NCBI RefSeq assembly: GCF_002234675.1
Contig: NC_019868.2
Coordinates: 21,174,743 to 21,238,742, forward strand
Source: Oryzias latipes
Lineage: Eukaryota > Chordata > Actinopteri > Beloniformes > Adrianichthyidae
Reading direction: 5' to 3'
Length of the DNA stretch: 64,000 nucleotides
Shown here: piece by piece, positions 49,001 to 59,176 of the stretch
How the letters are laid out: each line of letters opens with the position of its first letter
Numbering within the stretch: the first letter of the stretch is position 1
The notes under the pieces: model-generated
Databases searched by the model: none
The model's input: the letters and a program-made list of their open reading frames with translations, nothing else
Told to the model about the DNA's origin: nothing
Program-made: the position numbers and the translations under genes

Positions 49001-51614
49001 TTAACATGTTCTTGTGGCTTTTTCCTTATGATGGAGGACATATAGAAAGAAATTTAAGCATCAAATCATGAGTTTGTGAGGTAGGAAATATGCCTGGTGG
49101 GCCACTAGATCCCTTCTCTGAACTCTCAGCAACAGGGAGGGGTTGCTGTGCACCAACAGTCCCGCCCACAACTGTCGTTCCTCAAAGACTACGCCATAGA
49201 AAACAGCACAGGATTTTTGATTTTGGCTAAACACGGCACAATCATAATTAAAAAACCAATGGGAACACTTTTAAAGTAGATCAAAAGTTGAGAGCAGGTG
49301 GGACCATTGGCACAAGTCATTTCTCATCATCCACCCGTTTACACTCTCTCCCACTAGCTTACAGCCCCTCACAACTCCAACCAAAATGGTGAGCAATTTT
49401 TGGGTTATCCAGCCACACAGTTTTGAGCCAGATGCCAGCTCAGGCGAGGAAAACTACAAGCTTTTTCCAACTGCATTTTCTTTTCTGCTTCTGATTTACA
49501 ACAATTTGAATAACTGAATACTCAGATGCAATTTTAAGTTAAATTTTCTGTTTGCATGTCCCTAATCATGAAAAAAATGCTACAAGAACATGTTGGAAAC
49601 CCAATTTTCTTTGGCGTTTGCACTAAAAACCCACATGGCTGGAAATTTGCATGCATAAATCAACAACTGCCTATTTCTATTGTCTGTGATTGAGTTTGTG
49701 GGCTAGTGGGGTCTAACGATGAGCATGAAATGTGCCCAGGCCTTCAGAGCTTTCATGGAGTTTAGAAACTTCTAGCCAATCTGATTTTATTTTTGTCTTT
49801 CTGCCCAAGCAGATGCCAGAGATTCGTTTCTGTCACTGCGTCTCTGACTCTGCATGCGAATGGGCACAGTCAGCTTCTCCACTTTAGGACCCATAAAGCA
49901 GCACAATATTCAAACAAATGACCCAATTTACATCCCAGAACTTAGACGCTGATTTTATTTAAACTGAATGATATATATATATATTTTTTTCCATTACACC
50001 CACAGGAACAGCTGAATGCGTTTGCAGCAGAGCGAGATGCGCTGCTTAACGAAAACGGAGCAAACCAAGAGGAACTAAACAAATTGGCGGATGCTTATGC
50101 CCGTCTCCTGGGGCACCAGAACCAGAAGCAGAAGATCAAACATGTGGTGAAGCTCAAAGATGAGAACATCTCTCTAAAACAGGTGGAATCTCGGAGCAGC
50201 ACCATCTGCTTTGCAAAGCACATATTTAGTCTGACAGTCGTGCTGTAACACCCTCTCTTCCCTCTCCCTCCTCCTCTTTTCTCACATATGTGCGTGTAGG
50301 AGGTGTCAAAGCTTCGTACCCTGGTGAGTCGGCAGAAGACTGATTTGGAGCAGTTGAAGTCAAAGCTCCCCGGTGCTTCTCGCCGCCGGTTTGATCCCAG
50401 CAAAGCTTTCCAGCATGACAAGGAGAACAGGCACACCGAAGCTCTAAAAAAAGGTGAGCATTACATTTAATGCCGACTTAAAAAACGCCTTTTTATAAAG
50501 CAGGGCTCAAGGCTGACAACTCCAACCATCTCTTGGAAAGTGTAAAAGTACGTTTTATGATTTCATAAAAGCTGTGCTACTACAAAAGATACTGTTTGAT
50601 TTATTATTTTCCATATTCCTCCACTACCTCGTAAAGCAAAACTGCGGTGTACTCATTCATGTGTGAGATGGCGGTAACAGTGAAATGTCTTGTTATGGAT
50701 GCTTGATGAGGACAAAGTTCGGAGAAAGGAGTTGTTCCTGCCCGCCTGGGAACCCGGCTGACCCCTAAAGAGCTCAGATGCAGCAGCCGAACATCTAGAG
50801 TTTGTGATTAGGCAAATGTCTGTAATGTTAAATAAAAAAAAAAAAAAAGGAGCTCAAATGAAAACAAAAATGAATACTCAAGCTTCGGTTTTGATTAGAA
50901 AGGGATTCAGGGACTGGATTCATTCCATTATCTTCTGCTTTTCCGGATTATGAGGGCAGCAGTCGCTCCTGCCACCTGTTTCAGTTCCTCCGGGAGGATG
51001 GCGAGGCGTTCCCAGGCCAGCCGGGAGACAGGATTTCTCCAGCGCGTCCTGGGTCTGCCGCCGGCCTCCTCCCGGTTGGACGTGCCCGTAACGCCTCACT
51101 AAGAAAGGCGTCTAGGTGGCCTTCTTGCCAGATGTCCAAACCGCCTCAGCTGTGGCTTAAAGACCTAGATATAATAATCAGGTTTCGTAACCATAGCTTT
51201 AATGTTTTTCTCATTCAAACCTGACATTTTGTAGTTTAAAATCGATGGACAAAACGTTAAGGGGTTTCATTAACCCTTGCGCTATCTTAGATGACCCCAC
51301 CCTTACATTGACGTGTTCTCCCTACCATGATGAAGGTGGAAAGATTTCATGTAATCCATGGACACCAGTGAGGTTCACAAATCATTGAAGAAAAATGGTT
51401 CAGAGCACTGTCTAGTGGGTTTAGATGACCCAACTCCCAATGTTAAAGTGCCTAGGATAGCACAAGGGTTACAGCCTTTTACCTTTTAAACATACGATCA
51501 GCTTCAGTTAAAGTTTTTATAACAGTTTTTAAAGTTTTTTAAAGTATATAATTTAAACGTGTCCTGTATCTAACTATGATTATTTGTGTTTTGATAGGAA
51601 ACCATAATGAGTAG
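43099..51614 (+). CDS. hmmr: Hyaluronan-mediated motility receptor (RHAMM), spindle coiled-coil protein
   Basis: Twenty exons in continuous phase: 43099-43144, 43350-43448, 43532-43620, 43721-43798, 43921-44109, 44195-44281, 44377-44488, 44576-44641, 44756-44829, 44908-44978, 45066-45412, 45493-45641, 45739-45974, 47423-47539, 47630-47830, 47916-48638, 48712-48784, 50006-50182, 50300-50453, 51598-51614; 1034 aa. The N-terminus [16 protein letters not shown] and the [10 protein letters not shown] motif match RHAMM. Residues about 110-870 are almost continuous Glu/Lys/Gln/Leu coiled coil. The C-terminus keeps [20 protein letters not shown], the conserved microtubule/centrosome-targeting and hyaluronan-binding region, and [16 protein letters not shown]. 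Hmmr binds microtubules, TPX2 and dynein and helps assemble the spindle. It is some 300 residues longer than human RHAMM (about 725 aa), the extra length being coiled coil; exon 16 alone has 723 bp. The last exon encodes only five residues. Confidence 0.95.
46105..46622. mobile_element. Dispersed terminal-inverted-repeat element, copy F
   Basis: Left part GCATTCTGATGAAAATCGAG, AACATGTTCTTGTAGCATTTT and TCTTTATTCAAATCATGGGG match other copies; the right end is AAAATGGGTCTTTGAAG. It fills part of hmmr intron 13, the gene's longest, and has diverged in the middle. Confidence 0.6.
48962..49304. mobile_element. Dispersed terminal-inverted-repeat element, copy G (direct)
   Basis: Begins TAAAGAGCCATTCCGATGAA, carries AACATGTTCTTGTGGCTTTTT, GATGGAGGACATATAGAAAG and CACCAACAGTCCCGCCCACA, and ends AGAGCAGGTGGGACC. 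In hmmr intron 17 it directly abuts an inverted copy. Confidence 0.65.
49305..49618. mobile_element. Dispersed terminal-inverted-repeat element, copy H (inverted, with ORF start)
   Basis: Reverse orientation relative to copy G. From 49386 the plus strand reads [20 protein letters not shown], closely matching the minus-strand reading MASNIGAIQPYSFEPDSSSD of copy I at 58.9 kb. It ends with the complement of the left terminus (GCTACAAGAACATGTTGGAA). Degenerate; no long ORF remains. Confidence 0.65.
50915..51165. repeat. Teleost LINE-type 3' fragment
   Basis: CATTCCATTATCTTCTGCTT, CAGTTCCTCCGGGAGGATGG, CGAGGCGTTCCCAGGCCAGC and CCAGCGCGTCCTGGGTCTGC are the usual series of a very common fish retrotransposon end. 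It is GC-rich against an AT-rich intron (hmmr intron 19). The exact LINE family is not assigned. Confidence 0.65.
51271..51471. mobile_element. Palindromic MITE family 2, copy 2 (201 bp)
   Basis: Begins TAACCCTTGCGCTATCTTAG and ends CTAGGATAGCACAAGGGTTA. The interior is CCACCCTTACATTGACGTGT, then GATTTCATGTAATCCATGG, then CACTGTCTAGTGGG. Located in hmmr intron 19, about 130 bp before the last exon. Confidence 0.85.
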
Positions 51615-51941
51615 CGGAGACCTTCTAAACAAGAGGAACTGACACCTTTTTTTTTCTTGGTGACCATTTCTGACCAACTTATGTTTCTCATAAACTTTAC
51701 TTTGTATAATCTCACATTACTGGTGCATTACATCATTTTGTTTGTTTACTAACCTGAAGGTTTCTAGTTTGTGTGGAGAGAACTGATATGTTGTGCACAT
51801 GGGTGGAGGGATTCATTCTAATGGTCAGAGTAAAAAGGGGTTGTTTCAAAAACTTAATCCATGAGCTTATGAGTAAATTTTTTAAATGACAGAACTGGTT
51901 ATTATTTTAGAAAATATAACTTTGGAAATTGTTCTTCTGTA

Positions 51942-51947
51942 AATAAA
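51942..51947 (+). terminator. hmmr polyadenylation signal (AATAAA)
   Basis: AATAAA about 330 bp after the hmmr stop codon, giving a compact 3' UTR. It faces the insulin gene's 3' end, whose own signal on the other strand is at 52171-52176. Confidence 0.6.
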
Positions 51948-52170
51948 GACTAATTTTAAATACCAGACTTGGAATGAAAGCTTTACTGACAATTAATTCA
52001 AGAAAAAAAAGTTGTTTCTCTCCTCAGCCACTGGAGGGCACCCTTGCACTGCAGCTACAGCCCAGCAGCAGCCGCTGCAACCTTTTATTTCAGTGATATT
52101 TTCTAATAACTACAAAGAACAAAACTTAACATCTTTGCTGAGAAGAGCATTGGGTTACAGGTTAATAAAC

Positions 52171-52176
52171 TTTATT
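52171..52176 (-). terminator. Insulin-gene polyadenylation signal (AATAAA on minus strand)
   Basis: TTTATT on the plus strand, about 107 bp beyond the insulin stop codon. Together with the hmmr signal it defines a convergent gap of about 220 bp. Confidence 0.55.
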
Positions 52177-52282
52177 TCATTCAGTTTATAAGACATAGCC
52201 AGCGACATTTGAGCCAGAAGTTGACTTTGGGACCTCTACTTTTACCGGCTATGAATGGTCCTAGATGCTGAGTGGGGAAGAG

Positions 52283-53433
52283 TCAGTCGCAGTAGCCCTC
52301 CAGGTGGTGAATGCTGCAAGGCTTATGGCAGCACTGCTCCACAATCCCTCTTTTCACCTTAGGTTCATCACGGCCAGACTGATCCCTCCACTGCCGCTCC
52401 TGCTGTCTGGCCATTTTAGACAGGAAACCTTTGAAGCGGAAAGAGTTTTCCACAGCCGTGTTAAGTCATGCTGCTTCTATGCAAATCCCCTTAAAATAAA
52501 AATACCACCGACTGTTCAGGCTTTCATAAGGACTTTATATCTAGTTAACCTAATCGCAGCAATCCATTTAATCTTATTGGTTGCTGCTTTGAGAGCAATG
52601 ATATGAAAGAGCTCCAAAGAAGCATAGCTTACAGCCTGATAACTTCAAAACAGCAGTAGAGTGTTTGTGGATGAGGATCTAAATAATGCATTTTGGGGGG
52701 GGGGAACTTCATGAGAGGTGTGAAAACTTCACGGGATCCAAATGAATGGATTTGCCACATCATAGATGTTTAAAGCAACAATGAAGGAATGCATTAAAGA
52801 TGTAATACCCAGGCTGGAGAAGCCTTCAACTTTTTTTTTTAACCACATTTCAGTTTGTAGATGTGATCCTCTCACCCAACTACATTTAAATCCCAAATAG
52901 TGTGCATTTAAGGGGGAAATTGGGATATCTGAGGATGTAGATCTAAATTAGATCACACCAGACTGTTGTAGATGAGACAGATTGTGAGATACTCTGTGTC
53001 AAAGGGCGGGGCTTAACATTCTATTAATCCAAATTAATTTGATCTTTACTTAGAGGAGTCTGTGTAGAGCTTTCAAATGAAAAATTCTTGTATCATTTCA
53101 GGGAAAAACGACTTTTCTGTTCCTTCTGCAATTTCAGGAATTTATTATTTTAATACTGAAAGATTCTAATTTGGTTCAATTTAAATCAAATAAATTGATT
53201 TGAACTAGAAGTTTAACCAAAATGAATATGATGGAAATTGTCTTACCAAGCTGATTTCCCAGGTCCCGCTTGTGGGCTCGGTGTGGGTTGTAGAAAAATC
53301 CCCGGTCTCCACAAACAAAGAAGAGGGCGTCCACCAGGTGGGACCCACACAGGTGCTGGAGGGGCGCCGAGGTTGCCCCTGGCGAGTAGATCAGCAGGAT
53401 CACAGTTAACAGCACCCATGATGCCCTGGCCAT
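52283..53433 (-). CDS. insb: Preproinsulin, second teleost insulin gene
   Basis: Two coding exons on the minus strand: 53433-53247 and 52428-52283, joined in phase 1 within the C-peptide, the standard insulin intron. The 110-aa product has a hydrophobic signal peptide (residues 1 to about 23, [20 protein letters not shown]), B chain ([20 protein letters not shown] then GFFYNP), a His-Lys-Arg B/C cleavage site, a C-peptide of about 32 residues rich in Arg/Gln, Lys-Val-Lys-Arg before the A chain, and a 21-residue A chain from [16 protein letters not shown] to YCD. All six insulin cysteines and zinc-binding HisB10 are present. Insulin is secreted and activates the insulin receptor. An acceptor at 53446 shows the 5' UTR is also split. 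Differences from usual teleost insulin (Tyr-Leu to Phe-Phe at B16-B17; His-His at A14-A15; Gly A18; Asp A21) and its place beside hmmr suggest the insb duplicate rather than ins; that paralogue call is inferred. Confidence 0.95.
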
Positions 53434-54404
53434 AAGAGGGAGAACGCTTGGACACAGCAAAAGAGAAAATGTAAACACTCCTGATAAAAAAAAAAATTCA
53501 TGTTAGATTTTAAACGACAACACATCTATCAATACTTGATACCTCAGGCCAGACAAACGAAAGTTGGTGGGGCATAAAGTCATGCTGAAAGTTAATTGAA
53601 ACTCTCTCCATGACACCTAAGACTTACAAGACCACTTTATTTAATAACTGTAGTTCTAGATATTTTTGCCAAGGTCTGAATTCTTACCAGATAGCTCTAG
53701 GCAGGGAATAATAGCTCCCTCAATATAGGAGAGACACAGCAATACCCTAACTCAAAATATGGGCTTTGAAGTGAGCAGTAAACTGAATAATTCATTCCTT
53801 CATTGGAAATCAAAGTCTGCGATAAAAAAGGGATGGTAAAACAACGTCTACAAAAGAGTCGGGGTTTGACTTTCGTCGCTAAGCTTTTCAAATAAATGCC
53901 GCTCAAAGGGGACCGAATGAAATTCAGACACATGACATCTACATGACCCCGAAGAGCAATTTCTTTTTTTGAAAAGAATAATTAAAAGCATCCATCTTTT
54001 CTGCATTAAGTTATAACTAATAGTAACAGTCCAAAAATGGCATTTTTAGACCTCCACCAACAAAACTTTTTGTTGAACTTTTGCTAGAATGGGCGTTCCA
54101 GGATCCTTCATGCTGATTATTTTTGCTTTTAAGCTTGAAATATCTTCTTACTTTGTAAAAATCACTTTGCATTAATAAGCAGTGAAAGTTCTAAAGCTTG
54201 ATTTGAAAAGTTACAAAAGACTCCGTTCTGTATTGCAGCTTATCAGTTAAGCTTCACTCGCAAGGAATCACCAGCCAGTATAAAGTTTCAATTTCGAAAT
54301 GAAGATATGTATTTAGCAGCAGCTCCAATGCCATAAAGACTTTTTTTAAGCATAAATTATTACATGGCAAATGATTCAATGTAACAGTTTCTTTACCAAC
54401 TCAC

Positions 54405-54510
54405 CGGTCTGCCACTCTATCCCTCTGGGCTGTATGCCAGGCTCCTTGGCACAGTAGATTGGTTGAATAATAGACCCTGCCAACCCTACACTTCATTTTT
54501 ATCCTGCATG
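54405..54510 (-). promoter_or_regulatory. Insulin-gene promoter and noncoding first exon
   Basis: On the minus strand a TATA-like GATAAAAATG (about 54495-54504) precedes a CCAAT-containing stretch (ATTGG on the plus strand near 54460). A good donor (CAGACCG|GTGAGT, exon ending 54405) pairs with the 53446 acceptor. This gives a short noncoding exon of about 60 bp and a 1-kb 5' UTR intron, as in other insulin genes. Further upstream (about 54776) a TGACGTAG CRE-like site is visible. Confidence 0.5.
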
Positions 54511-56395
54511 GCTACCATATACATGCACTTTTAAAGGTTAAAATCCCGTGGGGAACACAGAGAAGTTTGCTCACCTGTCTTCGAGGTTCTGGAGCAGCTG
54601 GTGGTTGCAGATGAAAGGGTCCAGCAAGGTGCAGAGAACATCTCTACTTGGCCACCTTTCCCCTTTTTAACTCTCCACATCCAGCTGGCTCTCATCCATG
54701 TCACCAGAAAGCTCTGAGGTGTTGTCATTAACACTCTGACCTCTAATCATGCTTGACCTGCTGCTCAGTGTCACTACGTCACTTAACGGACTGTGGACCA
54801 ACAGCGCAGGGATAACGGTGCGAATGCAGCCATGCACAGTGATACCCACATAAACCCCTGCTGTGTAATGGCCTGACTGGCACCGTTCACAAGCTTACAA
54901 ACACCATATGTCACAGCCTGATCACACTGTAGATTAGACAACTTTCAAGCTTATCACTGGCCGCTTGTGGGGTATTTCAGCATAACGGGCAGAAACTGAT
55001 TCCTGTGCTGGTAGGCCGCCTTGGGGGATGCATCAGGTGCTTCTAGCTATTGTTCCTGGGCCTTCTGGAGCCTGTGCCAGCTATAGGTGATAATGTCTTT
55101 AGGTCATTGTAAAGAAACACTCTTATTTTCTATGTATTTTTACCTGTAAATGAGGTTTACAACACATGAATCTTGAGAACATTTTTCTTTATTTGTCTCT
55201 ATCATGTGGCAGCTGGTCCAGATAAATTAGGAGCATCTCTGGGGGTCCTTCAAAATAAGATGAAAGCAGGCATGGATCTGGTATGGTGCCTCTACGGAGA
55301 CAGTCTAAACACACAGTATTTTTTATTTTATGTTTTGCATGCTAAATTATAGCTGTAGGTAAAGCTAAATAAGTGTAAGAAATACAAGTACTTTGTTTGA
55401 ATAGAAATACTTATGTAAGAAACCACTAGGGTTAAAAACTTAAATAATTATATTCTGGGGCATCAGAGTTGCCAACATGGCAATTTTAATTAAAAAGAAG
55501 TGACTTTTAAGCTGAAGTTTTACTTCCTGTCTATGTGGTCTGTTCTCAAATTTTAATACTTGCATTGTCTGCTGGCAAATGCAGTCTGCGCAAACATTCT
55601 GAGTGGCAAAAAAGCTGTCCTTGAATGCCTCGTCAAATCAAAAGCCCCTGTAAAAATGCAAGTTTTCAAAGAATGAGAAACCTTTTAAAAGTGTTGGAGT
55701 CCCTAAACAATGTTTTATGTAAAATGTCTGACAAATAAAAGAAAGAAAATAATCAAGCCTCACTCCCAACCACTAACTATACTTTTGAATCTGAATTATT
55801 TACTAAAGAATCTACACAGGCCTTTTTAAGGGTGAATTTTCAAAGGTTCATCAACAAATTCTTTCAATTTTGTATGGTTGATTCTACTTTTAAATAGTTA
55901 TAAGCTAAAGGCTTTTATATTCTGTAAAATAACATTTTTCCCAGTTTAAAAAAAAAGTAATATATTACAACAAGATATAGGTTGTTGTTCAGTAATTTGT
56001 CAATGAAGTTTTTTCTTTTAGTATGCTGTAGCCTAGTTTATAAAAAGATCCAAAATTGATGCTAATATGACTAACTGATTCATTTCAATCATTGTAGTCA
56101 AAACAATAAAGAATTCACTCAGATTTATCAAACTAATTACAGAAACGATGAAATAATAGATTAAAAAAACAAAAAACCCAAGGACACAGTTAAGTCACAT
56201 TTGCTTAATTAAATACAGAGATCGTTAACTAAAGACATGCTGAGCTTGATTTATTTCTTGAAAAGAAGCGAGCTTATATAATCCCACCGTTACTGAGTTA
56301 ATTCATTTTACAATTTTACATAGTTTCCGTAAACCGGTTCTGATCAGATAGATTCTTTTCAAGTTACAAAATCAAGTGCTTATTAATGATTGATT
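54511..56395. other. Gene-poor DNA upstream of insb
   Basis: Short ORFs at 54531-54849 on the minus strand lack family similarity, codon bias or splice context and fall where insulin enhancers would be expected. The remainder is AT-rich with no recognisable gene or RNA. Confidence 0.4.
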
Positions 56396-56892
56396 ATCTT
56401 CAGCAGTAATGAGTTTTAAAAGTTTTGAAACATTGAATATATCATTTATGTAAATATTGAATAGCAGCGGGCCCAGAATTGATCCTTGTGGGACACCACA
56501 ATTTATCTCTTTGGCTTCTGATGTTCTGATGTATATTCATCAGTCTTGACAAATTGTTTTCTTCCCGTTAAATACCTTTTGACCCATGTTTGCGCTAGTC
56601 CTCTTGTCCCATAAACTTCCAGTTTGTTTATTAGGATGTCCTGATTGAGAGTGTCAAATGCTTTAATGAAAATTCCAGCTGCATATTTCTTTTTGTCCAG
56701 AGTATCTGTGATTCCCTCCACAGCATCGATGATAGCCAACGAGGTTGATCTGTTTTCTCTAAAACCATATTGGTTTTCATTTAAAATGCCATGTTTATCA
56801 ATAAATCTAACTAAATTTTCAATGAACATTTTTTTTCTACAATGTTTGAGAATTGTGGTAGGAGAGAAAAGGTCTATAGTTGGTAAATACAT
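56396..56892 (-). pseudogene. Decayed non-LTR retrotransposon reverse transcriptase fragment
   Basis: On the minus strand a 129-codon ORF (56892-56503) includes HGILNENQYGFRENRSTSLA, the fingers/palm motif of LINE reverse transcriptases, and a mutated catalytic-block sequence (AAGIFIKAFDTLNQDIL, shortened relative to the usual D-L-KAFDTV-H form). After a stop and frame change it continues GVPQGSILGPLLFNIYIN (56499-56446), motif B. The FADD catalytic box is not recognisable. Jockey/CR1/Rex1-like group; both ends are lost. Confidence 0.85.
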
Positions 56893-57250
56893 GTTTCAGC
56901 ATAAATACAAATCAAAATCTTATAAATGAAATATTTTGTGATTGCTGCTCTTCATCTTTACAGAGAAAAGAACTAGGTAAAATATTTTTTTTAATTAAAA
57001 CTTTTTCACTTTTTAAGGAGGAAATAATAATAATAAAAAAAGCTTTATAACAAAAGTATATTACAACATAATGAAACAATTGACATGAACAAAGAAAATA
57101 TGAGATAATAATGTATGTGTTATGGGTGAAAGAAGGCAGCCAATTATTATTTGTTTTTTGTGTTACCCTAAATAATATAGTTTCAAACATGCTGCATAGA
57201 TATGCTTGTTTTTCTAATTTGCACTTTTATGGCAGTTTTTCTCATTTTGT

Positions 57251-57461
57251 TAACCCTTGTGCTATCTTAGATGACCCCACCCTTGCATTGATGTGTTCTC
57301 CCTACCATGACAAAGGTGGATAAAGGTGGAAAGATTTCATGTATTTCATGGACACCAGTGAAGATCACAAATCACTGATGAAAAAAGGTTCAGCGCACTG
57401 TCTAGTGGGTCTAAATGACCCAACTCCCAATGTTAAAGTGCCTAGGATAGCACAAGGGTTA
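57251..57461. mobile_element. Palindromic MITE family 2, copy 3 (211 bp, most complete)
   Basis: Begins TAACCCTTGTGCTATCTTAG and ends CTAGGATAGCACAAGGGTTA. It contains the full interior AAAGGTGGATAAAGGTGGAA and CACTGTCTAGTGGGTCTAAA. There is no coding capacity. Confidence 0.9.
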
Positions 57462-57639
57462 CAAAAAAAGAAAAAAGTATGACCGGTAGATTGAATTTTT
57501 TGCCAATGAATGAAGAAGACATCTTTTCCTTGAATCTTTTTATTGGCAGCCAACTCGTCTATCAGCGGACCTTGAAGTGTTTGAACTGTTAGCGCTCGCT
57601 GCATTTGTTTGTGACTTGATGCAATCCTGAAAGAGAGGG

Positions 57640-57668
57640 TCTCACACACACACATACACACACACAAA
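57640..57668. repeat. (CA)n microsatellite
   Basis: CACACACACACA, one ATA interruption, then CACACACACAC. It follows a T-rich acceptor-like motif on the minus strand (see rejected items). Confidence 0.8.
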
Positions 57669-57669
57669 A

Positions 57670-58609
57670 CAAAAAGAAAAGGTCTGTTAGAATCGCAGGG
57701 CTGACCTCTGACCTCACAGCTTGTGTTGTCCTCTGATACAGAACATCAACACAGGGACTCTATTTAGACAATTGCACATTTTTTTAATCCAGTTATTTGT
57801 GTAAATAGATCAAATGAAAAGTAAATTAATTAAGCGAAATAGTATGGTTTGGAACAAAACCCCAGAGGCCCCTAAACAATGACATGAACAAATTAAATTT
57901 CATAATTATTAAATCCATCAAAACCTAATTAGTTAATGAAAATTCCCTGAGCAAAAAAGTTTAAAAAAAAGTTTCATCTCTTCAAACATAAATGTGATCC
58001 TATATTATCCAAAGGCAGTAGGAATTCAACATTTTAGTTTGTCCTTGAGGATTTCACTTACATGTGTTCACTGATTGCAGCATCAACAACTAAATCTAGC
58101 CTATAGTTTTCTGTTTTACAAATATCAATGAATTCAATCATCTTTTCAGCATTTTTTAATTTTAACTTACAGTAACAAGGCAAAAAGTCAGTGCCAGAAA
58201 ATGTCCATGCTGAATATTTCCCAGAAAAGTCAGAGACTAATTAACCCAAAGTTCATCTTGTTGTTCATTTATTTTACACAAGAATAATGACGGTTCTTCC
58301 TAATTAGAAGACGGAGAGAATATTGTCCGTTTTCCACATTTTCTGTGTGAAACAACTTTTTTTTTATGCTGACACAAGATTAGAAAGATAATATCCATAA
58401 ATCACACATTGGGGACTATTTTGGTTAAAGTGAATTTTTTGAACTGCATGTTATTTGGAGCCATTTTCAGCATAATAAATATTCCAATTAAATGACAATA
58501 GAAGGGAGATCATTTTTTAAATCCAACTAATAATAAAAGATCGTTTGAAGATAGTTACAAGAAAAGGATAGGAAGAAAGCAACCTTGGAACTTAGCATTA
58601 GAGAGTGTG
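57670..58609. other. AT-rich intergenic DNA
   Basis: No gene, RNA or recognisable repeat seen. Confidence 0.4.
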
Positions 58610-59176
58610 TTAAAGACCCACTCTTCAATGAAAATTCTGTTTTTGATGTGTTTAACATGTGCATTGTAGCATTTATCTCATGATGAAGGCCATATATGAA
58701 GAAAATGTCTTTATTCAAAGCATTTTGACTCTGGAGCAGACAAAAAAAATACAATAAGAAAAGATTTGTGGCTGTAATGTAGAAACTTCAGTGGCAAGCC
58801 ACAGGCTCCCTGCTCTGCTCCATTCTGAAGCACTTACTTGTAGAGAAATAGATCCATGAACGTCTTCTTTTTCCTCATCTGAGCTGGAATCTGGCTCAAA
58901 ACTGTACGGCTGGATAGCTCCGATATTGCTCGCCATTTTTGTTCCACCCCTAATGACGGTGTGAGGGGCTGTAGGCTAGCAGTGTGAGAGTGTAAATAAA
59001 GAGATGATGGTAAATTAATGCAGGTTTACTCAGAGGCACATTTCTGATGAACTCCTACCGCTCTGCAGAAAATATTTTTCAGAAAACCCCACACAAACGG
59101 CATAATCATAATTGAAAGACCACTGCGGGAACACTTTTTAAATAGATCAAAAAAATGATTGGAGCTGGACGGTAAA
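58610..59176. mobile_element. Dispersed terminal-inverted-repeat element, copy I (567 bp, best ORF start)
   Basis: Begins TTAAAGACCCACTCTTC and ends GATTGGAGCTGGACGGTAAA. On the minus strand from 58936 an ATG opens MASNIGAIQPYSFEPDSSSD, followed by an acidic EEKEDVHGS segment and SASEWSRAGS; the ORF closes after 73 codons. Matching readings occur in copies A and H. Confidence 0.75.

Noticed and set aside
54531-54849. Minus-strand ORFs upstream of the insulin gene
   Set aside because: No similarity, no splice context; more likely promoter or enhancer DNA.
57365-57667. Minus-strand ORF with a TTTCAG acceptor-like site and an internal AATAAA, possibly a terminal exon
   Set aside because: No protein family recognised, no partner exon found, and the ORF runs into a MITE and a CA repeat.
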